Origin: Physcomitrium patens
Lineage: Eukaryota > Streptophyta > Bryopsida > Funariales > Funariaceae
DNA: 64,000 nt
Assembly: GCF_000002425.4 (NCBI RefSeq)
Contig: NC_037260.1
Location: 12,891,516 to 12,955,515, forward strand
Reading direction: 5' to 3'
Shown here: piece after piece, positions 18,691 to 28,919 of the stretch
How the letters are laid out: each line of letters opens with the position of its first letter
How positions within the stretch are numbered: position 1 is the first letter of the stretch
Notes under the pieces: generated by a model
Told to the model about the DNA's origin: nothing
Database searches by the model: none
Seen by the model: the letters and a program-made list of their open reading frames with translations, nothing else
Program-made: the position numbers and the translations under genes

Positions 18691-19038
18691 ATGGATAGCC
18701 AAGATACTACACTTGTCATGTCATCTCAAGCAACTAGCTCACAAAGACGACCGCGAGATGAAGAACCGCTTGCACCACGACGACGTCGAAGGATTCCGAG
18801 CAACAGATCGCTGGTGATTGTATTTGAGGTCGAGCCTGCCTACAATGGTCAGCCAGAAGGAGTGTTTGCAGGACAATTTCACAATGAAGACACGGAGGTT
18901 CATGCTTGGTCAGAAGTTGAAAGCGTGGGCCACTACCGTTGGCTTCAAGGACCATTGAATCACTTGCCTCGTGAACAACAATTGGAGTTCATAGCAGAGG
19001 TTATGCGACAGATCTTCATTTTCTTGTGTTGGTATTAA
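18691..19038 (+). CDS. B1 ORF3, accessory protein of unknown function
   Basis: Intact ORF of 115 codons from ATG 18691, 145 bp after the pol stop and about 50 bp before the 3' LTR. The first third is S/Q/R-rich with a basic run (APRRRRRIPSNR) that could act as a nuclear or RNA-binding signal. The rest has VIVFEVEPAYNGQPEGVFAG and the core HYRWLQGPLNHLPREQQLEF. The family-A counterpart (A1, and decayed copies at 24959-25380 and 47655-47233) shares this core although overall identity is low, so it has been kept across family divergence. No signal peptide or membrane segment typical of an envelope protein is evident. Function unknown. Confidence 0.7.
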   Translation: MDSQDTTLVMSSQATSSQRRPRDEEPLAPRRRRRIPSNRSLVIVFEVEPAYNGQPEGVFAGQFHNEDTEVHAWSEVESVGHYRWLQGPLNHLPREQQLEFIAEVMRQIFIFLCWY

Positions 19039-19071
19039 CTGACGATAACATTGCTTCTCGGAGACCTCGAA

Positions 19072-19088
19072 GCTAAAGGAGGAGGTGA
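19072..19088 (+). promoter_or_regulatory. B1 polypurine tract
   Basis: AAAGGAGGAGGTGA directly precedes the 3' LTR. Confidence 0.65.
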
Positions 19089-19551
19089 TGTTAGGGACAT
19101 AGTCCTAGGACCTTTCTAGAGACAAGTTTCTAGAACCTTCTAGAAAGAAGTCTCTAGAAACTTCTAGAATATTCCTTGAATATTCTCTTAGAATATTCTT
19201 CAAAGATTCCCTAAAGATTCTTTGAAGATTCCCTTAGAAGGCTCTAAAAGATTCTTAGAATATTCTAGTAGATTCTAGGAAGTTACTTAAGAAGCTTCCT
19301 AGCTCTTGGGTAGTTGCTCGAGAAGCTTCATAGTTCTTGGGAAGCTTCTTGATGCGCTTCCTTAGAACCATAGGCCAGTAGTATATATAGGAGTCGAGGC
19401 TGAAGAGTTCTTCAGTCTCGACAACACACCTCTTGAAGCTCTAGCTCAATTCTCTTGGCGTTGCTCTTATACTCATCTGATAATCTAGTTCTTGTCATTT
19501 CTTCTTGAACTTCTTGTTTAGATTTCTTGTTTGTATTTTTGGTCCGTGACA
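19089..19551 (+). mobile_element. B1 3' LTR
   Basis: 463 bp, TGTTAGGGA...CGTGACA, followed by the CCTTT duplication. It keeps the TTCTAGAACCTTCTAGAA array. It differs from the 5' LTR by short deletions in the GAATATTC/AAAGATTCC repeats and by some substitutions. Confidence 0.92.
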
Positions 19552-19735
19552 CCTTTACATTTAATCAATCATCTACATCTTTAGTCATAAAATCAATCAA
19601 CTTTGTTACAACAAAATATCAAAAAAATCAATCCACCTTAATTATGTTTGATAGTCTCGTGGAATAACTTCATTCACATAAGATTAGATGTCTTCTCTTT
19701 CTTAACCATGGTTTATCTATGGTTTTTTTATCAAA
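19552..19735 (+). pseudogene. Ty1/copia-like integrase start
   Basis: Continues the copia reading across the B1 insertion. A frame with INFVTTKYQKNQSTLIMFDSLVE*LHSHKIR resembles the linker and the LWH.RLGH zinc motif that open the copia integrase, with a stop at Trp and frame damage after it. Confidence 0.45.
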
Positions 19736-20599
19736 ATTTTATGTATTTATTTTATTTATTTATTTTATTTATTTATTTATTTTAGTTATTTTTTATTTAA
19801 ATTATCCAACAATCAACTCATGAAATTTTTTACATGCATTACATTTTTCAATAAAAAAAAAAATGACCATAATAAAGCATTGATCATATTATCATAATTG
19901 CTTATTATCATACCAAAAAATATGTACAAGAACTCTTCTAAATTTGATGTCTAACAACAATTGGAAATCAACTATCACCTTGTAATAATATGACAAATCA
20001 CAACTGATCTTTCATGGTTATCAACTCCCAAATAATGTCTTGTCCTTATTGCTGTCAGATTGTCTCTACGTCCTCATAATACCACCACTCTAATCTTCTT
20101 TAATAGAAACACCTTCACTTTGCCACCTCTTTTGAAACAGCTGCACAGCTTAAATTTATAAATACTAGTTTACTACAGTACCATCATTGCCTCTATTTTA
20201 GTCACCTCGAGCTCTTTTAGAATTTACAACTCCTCTTTTTTCTAATCTGCAATCCTCTTTATTGATCTAAATTTACTCTTAAGTCTCATAACCAACAACT
20301 TCTTTTTGCCATACCTCTCACCTTCTTCTTTTTAGTTTCTTCCATTCATCTTATAAAATTAGATCACAATCTTTTGTACAACCTAGGTACAAATTGCTAT
20401 CTTATCCAGCAATCCTGACTTTCTAAGCAAAAACTTTCTAAGGAGTATACATGTTTCCAACTCGATCACCCCCATTAACTCAAACCTCTATTGCCTTGTC
20501 TTGGTGCCCTCGTTAATTTTGTTGTATTCAAATTTTGGCACTTCTGATCTTGTCCATCTAACATGATTGACATAATTTGCTCAGTTCAAAATTATTTAG
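19736..20599. other. No gene recognised
   Basis: Begins with (TTTA)n-type low complexity (about 19745-19800). The remainder is mixed, AT-rich sequence with no long ORF or recognisable repeat; part may be unrecognised copia remnants. Confidence 0.6.
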
Positions 20600-22196
20600 A
20601 TTATTCTTTTAGATATAATAATTAAAGAACATAATATCATAATAATATTATTATAATTAGATCTCCATTTAATTTAATTATTTTAGAATTATCTTGATTA
20701 AAAATATATAATCCTCAAATAGATTGGATTTTTGTAACCTTAATTTTTTTTTGTAGTTTGATCCAAAATTCCATTAGTTAAATAAAAATACATAAGTCTA
20801 GCATATTCAAATCTTTACTAGTAGATGCAAGAGCTTTTATGCATGTCAAAAAAGAACGGTCATCTTTTATTATATATGCCATGCTCATTTTTTATGATAA
20901 AAAGTTGTCAAGTAGTATTACTAGTCAGTATCAAGATTTCTAAGATGTTTTTAAAAAAGAAAAATAAAAATATTCTTTTAAAGCATTAACCATATGAGTA
21001 TTCAATTGAATTGTAAAAAAGAGTTCAACCACCATTTGGACCGATTTATAACTTATCGCAAAATAAGATGGTTGATCTAATAGAGTACATTGATGGAGAC
21101 TTAGCTAAGAACTTCATATGTCATTCAAAAATTCCAGAAAAAGCTCTTATTTTATTTATAAAGAAAAAAGATGGATCTCTATAAATGTGTATAGATTAGT
21201 AAGGACTTAATAAGATTACTATTAAGAATAGGCATCCTCTATCTTTGATTTCAAGACTTTTGATCAAATGAATCAAGCAAAGATTTATACAAAAATAGAT
21301 CTATTAGGAGCTTATAAATTGATATGCATTAAAGAATGAGATGAATAAAAAACTACGTTTCAAACTATATATGGATATTTTGAATATCATGTCATGCCTT
21401 TTGGACTCATGAATATATTAGCTTCTTTTCATCATCTAATAAATGATGTCTTTTATGAATTTCTTGATAATTTTATCTTCTATTATTTAAAAAATATTTT
21501 AATCTATTTTAAGAATACAAAAGAATATGAAATTTATATTTTTTAGGTATTAAAAAAATTTTAAGATGCAAGATTATATGCAAAGTTAGAAAAGTGTGTA
21601 TTCTATTCTATTCAAGTTGACTTCTTAAGATACATCATTTCCAACAAAGGGCTAATGATGGATCTAAAAAAATCCAAATTATTATAGATTAGAAGATTTT
21701 AAAAATAATAAGAAATGTATAATGTTTTTTAGGCTTTGTCAATTATTTTCAGATCTTCATCAAGAATTTATTTTAAGTTACAATCCTACTTTTATATTTG
21801 ACTTTTAAAGACAAATTTAAGTGGAATAAAAAAGTCAAAGCATTGTTTGGTACTTTAAAGAAGGAGTTTACTTCTGTACCAATCTTATATCATGTTGACT
21901 TTTCTAAAGCATTTTTCATATAAACAAATACATCAAATTTTGTCTTGAATGCAGTATTATTACAAATGGGAGTAGATAACAAATTCCATCTAATAGCTTT
22001 TTATTCCAATAAATTTTTAGTATACAATATTAATTATGAAATCTATGACAAAGAACTTCTTATAATTTTTGATTCATTTCAAGAATGGCATCATTAGCTA
22101 AAAGGTGCTTCAAGTCCAATCATCATATATACAAATCACAAGAACCTCAAATACTTCATATTAATACATGATTTGAATTGCCACTATTGTATTACA

Positions 22197-23225
22197 TGTT
22201 GTCTTGCTTGGAAATGCATTGGGCACCTAGCTAAAGAAGGTGAGGTTGTGTTTCACAAACATCCAAGAAGCCAAATTGTAAAAAAACCTCTAAAAATTGC
22301 ATTGATGTTACTCGACGACCAACTTGAAAGGTAAAGTAAAAGTTCTAGTAGTGATTTCTCCTTTTCCAATTATTAACTTCAACTCAAAATTGGTGTGCAA
22401 CTTGATCTTCAAGTCTTTTAATACCATGCCAAATTTCACGTTGATCTAATTGATAGATCCTTTGATATCATAAAAATCCTATCTAACCTCAAATTACCAA
22501 CTTTCAATATGTTCTTGTATCAAAACCTAGATATCTCTCAATTGCACCATTAGATTACTACAAAATTTCATAGACACTTAGAAAACCTAACTATCCAATC
22601 ATTAAAAAAAATTGAACTATAGATGTAATACAAATTTTACGAACTAGTCGGGAGTGCTAGTCCTAATATCATTGCATATATCCCAAGTTGCCAATACAAA
22701 CCTTAATTTCCAATAAAAATTTCTAACTCTCTTCAAATCCTATTAAAACCAACCTTACTTCTTTGGAACAAGCTCTAATCTAACTCTCAAATCTTAATCT
22801 CTAATCTTCAAATGAAATCTCATTTTATCCTAGGCAGTCATTTTAGTGGCTAAAGGTGTGATTTTGACCCTGTCTCACAAACGGTCGATCCTTGGATATC
22901 AATCTAATCTATCCTAAGGATTTTTTAGCCCACCCCTACCTTCAACTTAATCCTAGTATCAACTATACTAATTATTTATCTCTTTTAATCTAATTTTATC
23001 AATTTATGGTCTTTCTAAGGTAATAAACAAGTTTCTATAGCTAAAAGGTAAAATTACTAATTAATCTTCAACCTACTAACTATTAAGATAAAAAATAAGC
23101 TAAGAGGCTTTTATAAAAGTCATGTTTAGATACCTTGAATTATTATTGAATTAAGATAATTAGATATTAATTAGAAATTTAATTTTGATTATAGTATCAT
23201 TATATAGTTGTATTACATCACAACA
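22197..23225 (-). mobile_element. Putative solo LTR, unclassified
   Basis: 1029 bp interrupts RNase H of the decayed family-A element. Ends are TGTTGT...ACAACA. No coding potential is visible. A partial relative lies at 3838-4178. Flanking bases do not show a clear target duplication, so the exact ends are uncertain; an 11-bp direct repeat TTGTATTACAT lies near both ends. Confidence 0.5.
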
Positions 23226-23826
23226 CCATTAAACTCATTAGAACATGTTTTTATCAAGATTTGATTTCAAGATCACTTATTAACTCAAAAAACAACAAGG
23301 TATGTTAAACGTCCTTTTTAGACATTCTTATGTTGTATCACAAAAATAAGATGCATCTTTAGATTAACAAAAAATAATTCTCTTGAAATTGGAGCATTTT
23401 CACCTTTGAATAATAAAACCAATATTAAATATTGATTCAACATTTATCAAGAAAATTCAATTAAGTATATCTTTTGATTCTCTTATTCATGATATCAAGA
23501 ATACCTCTTCTAAGTCTCATGATACTTCAAAGTTTGAGTTCAAGAACAATCTATTCTATTTTGAAGGATAATTATATATTCTAAAAGGCAAGACATGATT
23601 ATGTATTCTTCAACCTTGTCATGACTTTTCAACAATCAAACATTTAGGATATAATAAGACTTTGGACCTAGTATTAAAAGATTTTTGGTTACCTCAGATA
23701 TGAAAGGTAATTAAAAACTTTGTACAATCATGTGATATTTATTGAAGATCAAAAATCCCTCGCCATTGACCTTATAGACTTCTTCAACTATTACCTATTC
23801 CAAAACAACCATGGTCTTTTGTTTCT

Positions 23827-24042
23827 ATGGATTTTATCATGGATCTTTCAAACTTAAGTTTGTATGATTCTATATTCATGATAGTAGATCATTTTATCAA
23901 AATGTCACATTTTTTACTATGTATAAAATCTATCACAAGTGAAGAATCGACCAAGCTTTTTTTTGACAACATATATCACTATCATGAATTATTAAAAGAT
24001 GTTATATTAGATATGAAAATTCAATTTATATCAAGATTTTAG
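23827..24042 (+). pseudogene. Integrase core fragment of decayed family-A element
   Basis: The longest open stretch in this relic, 71 codons: MDFIMDLSNLSLYDSIF.., aligning with the first catalytic Asp region of A1 integrase (MDFIIDLPSSRSYDSIF). Homology continues on both sides through stops. Not functional. Confidence 0.85.
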
Positions 24043-24958
24043 AGGAGATTTTTTAAGATTCTAAAGATAGATATAAAGCTCTCTTTGGCTTTCTATCCAC
24101 AAAATGATAAGCAAAAAAAATACTTTAATCAAGTTTTTGAGCAGTATTTAAAATATATCATTAATTATCATCAAGATGATTAAACAACTATTTTGTTATT
24201 AACAAAATTTACATACAATATTTTGGTATATTTTTTTACTCAAAAAACATCTTTTTTTATCAATTATGGTTATTATCTATAACTTGATATTTTTGACTTT
24301 TCAAGTGTTGATAATTCTACGACAAAAGATTTGGCAAATCATTCATTAGAGCTATATGCAATAATAAAGGCATAGTTAAACAAAGCTCAAGAATGACAAA
24401 AGATTAATATATATGCCTATCCCAAAAAATAACTACAATTCAATGTACGTGACAAAGTATGGTTATTTTGTTACAATATTAAGATTATTCATTCTTGTGA
24501 CAAGTTAGACTATCATAAACTTCGACCTTTTTTTATTAATAATCCTATTTCTTATTGATTACATCTACCAAATTTTATGAAGATCCATTCCATATTTTAT
24601 GTGTCTCTTTTAGAGCCATATAAGACAATGAATATCTTGAGAAAAAGAAAAATTTTACTTCTTCTTATAAAAGTGGATAATAATTAAGAATTTGAGATAG
24701 TAGAAGTCTTAGATTTAACGTGGTATTAAAATAGATTAGAATATCTTGTTCATTGGTATAAATATGATATTAAAGAATACATATGGAAGCCAAAAAAAAA
24801 TCTTCTAAATGTAAGAAAGAAAGTTGAGGCTTTTCAATGACAATTCCTATCAAAACCAAGATAAAGAATAATAAATCTTTATTATAAAAGAAACAAGATC
24901 CAAAAAAAATAACATTCTACCTTCTATTCTTTATTGTAACTTATGTGGTACTAATAAG

Positions 24959-25380
24959 ATGGAAAAACAATCATCATCATATTCAACTCAAGAATTATCA
25001 CTTCATGATTTATTGGACAAGATATTACAATTGTCACAACCTTCAAGACAATATAATCAAGATGAAGATCTTCAAAAATGACATGTCTTTCCTTGAATAG
25101 ATGGCAAGATACAATGTGTTTGATATCACGATTTTGAAAGAAATTCCTAATATTTGGTGATTTTATTATAGGTATGAATGACTCCTGATGGTATTCTAAA
25201 TATTTTATTCGAAGGAAGTAAGAAAGGCCTCAATAATGATCAAATGAAAAGGTGGTCTTTTTACTGTGGTATAGGATACTATCAATGGCTGAAAGGACCT
25301 ATCAACCATCTTTGAAGAGAACGAAGATCAAAATATGTAGCAAATATAATTTGTCGCATCTTTGATTTCTTCAATATATG
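24959..25380 (+). pseudogene. Decayed ORF3 with start codon retained
   Basis: ATG at 24959 begins MEKQSSSYSTQELS, then LSQPSRQYNQDEDLQ and later YYQWLKGPINHL. It aligns with A1 ORF3 along its length but has stops. It supplies the N-terminus missing from A1. It lies about 120 bp after the chromodomain, as in B1. Confidence 0.65.
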
Positions 25381-25422
25381 ATGACCACTCTTTGTAGAAC
25401 TCATCTTTAGAAGGACAAATAA

Positions 25423-25951
25423 TATCACAAACATACATATTTATTCTAATATTTATCTATATGATTAAATAAAAGTTAATAAAAATAGATTTATTTCATA
25501 ATATTTTTTTAAAAAGCATGCTAAAAGCTTTATAGACTTTGTTCTAATTTTAATTGTCTTTGTAGTTGATTAATAAATTAGAAACTTAGTTAAAAAATTA
25601 ACCACATGTTGATAGTTTGCAAAACAAATTAACTATGTGGCACACATGTAGAAAACTTACTTTAGAAGTTAAGATATGTGTCTTGCAAAGTCAATGCGTT
25701 TTAGAGGACTTATAGGATATGGCCATATAGCTCCTAATTAAGAGTATATATGGAAATAAGAATGAAGCCTTATTCACTCTTGTCAATGGTTTTTTAATGC
25801 TTACTCTTATGTCAAGACTTTCTAGTCTTCTTATCTTTGACTATAGTTATTCTACTTTAATACTATACCATCTTTGAATGATGTTTTAGTCTTTTCAAGT
25901 GATACAAGAATATATTGATATTTCAGTTTTTTGAAATTTATATCCTTAATA
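25423..25951 (+). mobile_element. 3' LTR of decayed family-A element
   Basis: About 529 bp, ends mutated (TATCACAA.., ..CCTTAATA). The CTTATTCACTCTTGTCAA start region and TATATA are still visible. Confidence 0.8.
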
Positions 25952-26746
25952 CTATCTCAAGATCACATATATTCTAATCTTTTGAAGACTTTAGTTAATA
26001 CTTTTAGATTTATTTTCTTAAGAAGAACTGTAAAATTTTCAATTTGTTTAGAATCATTCATAATATAGTAAAATATAAAGACTAGAAATAAAGTGTTTAC
26101 AAAAATTTGAATAGAATGTTTTAAATTAAAAAAAAAAAAATACTTATATACAATTAGTTTAGATGTATTATACAACTACAATCATAATTAAAAGTTTTAC
26201 ATAATTAAAAATGAAGATAAAGTTTGGATTAACAAAGAATCATTTAATTCATTGAGACAAAAGACCCAACTTTTATGAAAATAATACAGAATGAAAATAA
26301 AGTAAAATATTTATTAACATTCAGCCACAATATAGTTTGTGAGTGCATGATAAACGGAGTGGGCAAAACTGCCAGCTCATTACTTGAAACACAATCGTCT
26401 TGAAGTTTGAAAACCTTCCAGATAGAATATCGACAAAAAAGGATCCGAATAGACACATTGCCAGTTCATGTTATTAACTCCCACAAAACATATATTACAA
26501 TCTTGGTTGCGACGTATGAGAGTAATTCTTGCAAGTTCTTCGCAACGATGCAGAGGAGACCAGATTTTGGCCTCATGATGAAGGAGTACATGGGCTCACT
26601 GTACAGATGCAGAAATAAACCTGCCTGGCTCACATAGAACTTTTGATCTTGCCTTCTGTTATCCCTCAGCTAGGTACAAATCGTCACATATGAAAGGAAT
26701 TTTTGAAACTTGACACGTCTTTCAACTGAATCAAGCAGTTTTTTGT
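25952..26746. other. No gene recognised; flank of gene island
   Basis: AT-rich to about 26300, then less AT-rich. The right part may be 3' UTR of the minus-strand gene remnant at 26747-27267. A 76-codon plus-strand frame (26407-26637) shows no recognisable domain. Confidence 0.5.
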
Positions 26747-27267
26747 TTACGTGTGACGAGCCATAGATATAGCTCGGCGTTCACGTGCTACAGCAAGCTT
26801 TCTTCCTGCGATATCATTGGCTCTGGAAACTTTCTGCCTCCTCTCTGCATCAGGACGAGGAGAACCATTCAAGACTTTTCCTCATTTCGGAAAATGCAAA
26901 GCAAGCCAGAATTCAGGAGATAGAAAGATCAATAAAATAAATTAAAATGAGACAAGCTGCAGGTAAAGAAGCACGATCATCGCACTAATGACTCTCCTGT
27001 AGCACCAGACTTTATGTTTTAGATACATTCAATGGCAGCCACTCTCTTCACAGGGTGCGTCGGATGCTGCACGTAGTACATCTTGAGCATGAGATAAGCA
27101 CGAAAGTGCGCCATCTTCTCGGACATTTTCCCGCTCGCTATACTCATCTCCATTCCAGCCGCCGCTTCCATGCCCGCAAACTTCACGGCAGGGCTAAGTT
27201 TTTTCTTCGCCACTCCACTCGCAGCATGCTTCCGTTTCTTCTCAGTTCTCGTCTTGGTTCTCGCCAT
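26747..27267 (-). pseudogene. Broken paralogue of the MARTK basic-protein gene
   Basis: Exon 1 starts at ATG 27267 (MARTKTRTEKKRK..) and aligns with the plus-strand gene at 28255 through KMSEKM.H.RA.LMLK and QHPTHPVKRVAA. An in-frame TAA at 27019-27021 stands where the paralogue has Lys, and the homologous splice donor (ACAG|GT) reads ACAGGA at 27000-26995. Beyond it, an acceptor CAG at 26845 leads into exon 2 (26844-26747), whose 32 codons stay open and close to the paralogue (RAND..GRK..VARERRA..MARHT). Either recently inactivated or making an 82-residue truncated protein. The start at 27267 is chosen because the paralogue starts with the same MARTK. Confidence 0.65.
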
Positions 27268-28041
27268 TCCTTCGACTCCTCCTAAGCCCCTGCAACGCAT
27301 CATAGTACAATTACTGATTACATCACGTCCTGCCGATCCGCAACGATGTCAACAACGACATCGATAACAAACTCAGAGGAAACTAAAAGTCGTCTCAGTA
27401 TCCACCCGAGCTCACAATCTCAAGACACTCTATCAAATCTGAGAGATCAAGCTTAAGTATATGCGCACTCGATCGAAAGCTTGGATAAATGCCAGCTCCG
27501 GCATTGATTGCAAACGCAGCGAATTAATCTCGAAGTTCAAATTAAGACGATCATCTACGGTTTAATTAATTTGGCGGCGTCGTTAAAGATCTGCAACCCC
27601 ACCTCACTATATGCGTCAAATCGCTTACGAAGTTCGTACCAAGAGGAGTGCGACACGTGTACGAGGATTTGAGGTTAGGATTCCCCAGTCGGCGGGGTAA
27701 TTTAGATTTGAATTCACCGACAAATGTCGGTGGCTTGGTAGTACGTGGCAGGAATTGGTTGCATGGTTGGTGAAATATCATGAAAAAGATACGTTATTGT
27801 TACGGAGGTACATGGATAGCCGGTCCGAGGTTTCCGGTGACGGATGACCGTGTTGGGGAGGGAGCCTTGTCTCTATGACCGTGCATCATAGAGACACTAG
27901 CATTTGAGGGTTTCAATCATGGCCACGTCGACAGATAATATCCAACACGTCATCGCCCAATCGCGCCGTAGATCCTCTTCGATTATTCGGCTCCTGTTGT
28001 GCTGCCAAGTGTCCTCTCTGTTAAGTAGTGTGGGTCTCATG

Positions 28042-28048
28042 TATATAG
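28042..28048 (+). promoter_or_regulatory. Putative TATA box of MARTK gene
   Basis: TATATAG about 210 bp before the ATG. It is the only TATA-like motif close to a plausible start in this less AT-rich stretch. Confidence 0.4.
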
Positions 28049-28254
28049 TATGCTTCTCTCGAAGTACAAATAGCACAATGCGATATTGCATATCTTAGCT
28101 CTTTGTTGTGCACGTTATCGATCGAAGCCAGCTCTGCGATTCCTCTGAGTTTGAGAGTTCTGTGAGTCTCATCATCTTTGCTTCTCTAAGTCGCTTGTCG
28201 TCAAGTGTTCGATCCACGTCTCGAGGCTTCGTGGTTGTGTGAGAGAAGTTAGGG

Positions 28255-28919
28255 ATGGCGAGAACGAAGGGAGCAAACCGTGGCATTGCCAAAGGGAAGA
28301 AGACTCATGGAGCGGGACGCGCTGTGGTTAAGAACAAGGTCAGCCCTGCGATAAAGTTTGCGGACATGAGGGCCAATGCAGGACGGAGCTTTTCGGTTGC
28401 TGGAGCAAAAATGTCGGAGAAGATGACACACCTTCGTGCCAACCTCATGCTCAAGGTGTACCGATTACAACATCCCACGCACCCGGTGAAGCGAGTGGCC
28501 GCCACTGAGTCCATCAAGGAGATGAAAGCAGCTGCTACAGGTACCATCTCCTTTATGACTGCAGTCATAGCATTTTGTTTGTTGTCGATGTGGCCAACGC
28601 CTCCTTGGTGGCTCATTTTGGACTCTTAAGCTCCAGTTATCGGTACAAAGTTTAACTTTTGCAAAGATAGTTGTAACGCTCGGGAGCAGAAGTGCATTGA
28701 GGGAGTGAGCCGACCGCGCTGTCTTCTATCTTGATCAAATTTTTCCTGTTTGTGAGGGACTACTATTGGCCTAAACCATCCCAGAGCTGACTAGTTGATG
28801 TTGCCATGCTGTTGACAGAGAGGAGAATCCAGAAGGTGGCTCGTGCATCGGACGTCGCAGCTAGGAAGCGTGCAGCAGTGCGGGAGCGTCGCGCCTTGGA
28901 CATGGCTAGACACACATAA
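28255..28919 (+). CDS. Small basic protein starting MARTK, two exons, unknown function
   Basis: Exon 1 28255-28540, intron 28541-28818 (GT...AG, 278 bp), exon 2 28819-28919; spliced length 387 nt, 128 residues, in frame. The protein is rich in Lys, Arg and Ala with no signal peptide or membrane segment. Residues 1-30 are a basic Gly/Lys tail beginning MARTK, the same first residues as histone H3 (ARTK), but no histone fold follows. A central block KMSEKMTHLRANLMLK..QHPTHPVKRVAATES is best conserved with the minus-strand paralogue. The exon 2 tail is an Arg-rich helix-like segment (RKRAAVRERRALDMARHT). Nuclear, nucleic-acid-binding function is likely from composition only. The two genes are head to head, about 990 bp between start codons. 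Confidence 0.75.

Larger units (their letters stand above)
13042..19551 (+). mobile_element. Element B1: complete family-B Ty3/gypsy chromovirus
   Basis: LTRs at 13042-13515 (474 bp) and 19089-19551 (463 bp) and a perfect 5-bp target duplication CCTTT (13037-13041 and 19552-19556). Internal order: self-complementary primer site, three leader hairpin units, gag, pol in the -1 frame ending in a chromodomain, ORF3, polypurine tract. Pol and gag each keep one reading frame throughout, but six in-frame stops interrupt them. It inserted into the pre-integrase region of a decayed copia-like element. Confidence 0.95.
20600..25951 (+). mobile_element. Heavily decayed family-A Ty3 element
   Basis: Starts within protease (ILGLSW-like reading near 20640-20735). 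RT follows at about 20950-21800, RNase H to about 22180, an inserted LTR (22197-23225), the rest of RNase H and integrase to about 24400, chromodomain near 24690-24840, ORF3 (24959-25380) and a 3' LTR (25423-25951). The 5' LTR, leader and gag are absent. Nearly every difference from A1 is toward T or A, consistent with deamination of methylated cytosine, and stops are everywhere. This copy shows that family A originally had a chromodomain and an ORF3 start codon, both lost from A1. Confidence 0.85.

Noticed and set aside
26407..26637. 76-codon plus-strand ORF near the gene island
   Set aside because: No domain, no paralogue, no splice context; probably chance, in the flank of the broken MARTK paralogue.
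27055..27285. 76-codon plus-strand ORF
   Set aside because: Antisense shadow of exon 1 of the minus-strand MARTK paralogue, which has homology support.
28305..28616. 103-codon minus-strand ORF
   Set aside because: Antisense shadow of MARTK exon 1 and its intron.
28541..28629. C-terminal extension of the MARTK ORF (TISFMTAVIAFCLLSMW..)
   Set aside because: Reads into the intron. The GT donor at 28541 and acceptor at 28818 join to an exon 2 that is conserved in the paralogue.
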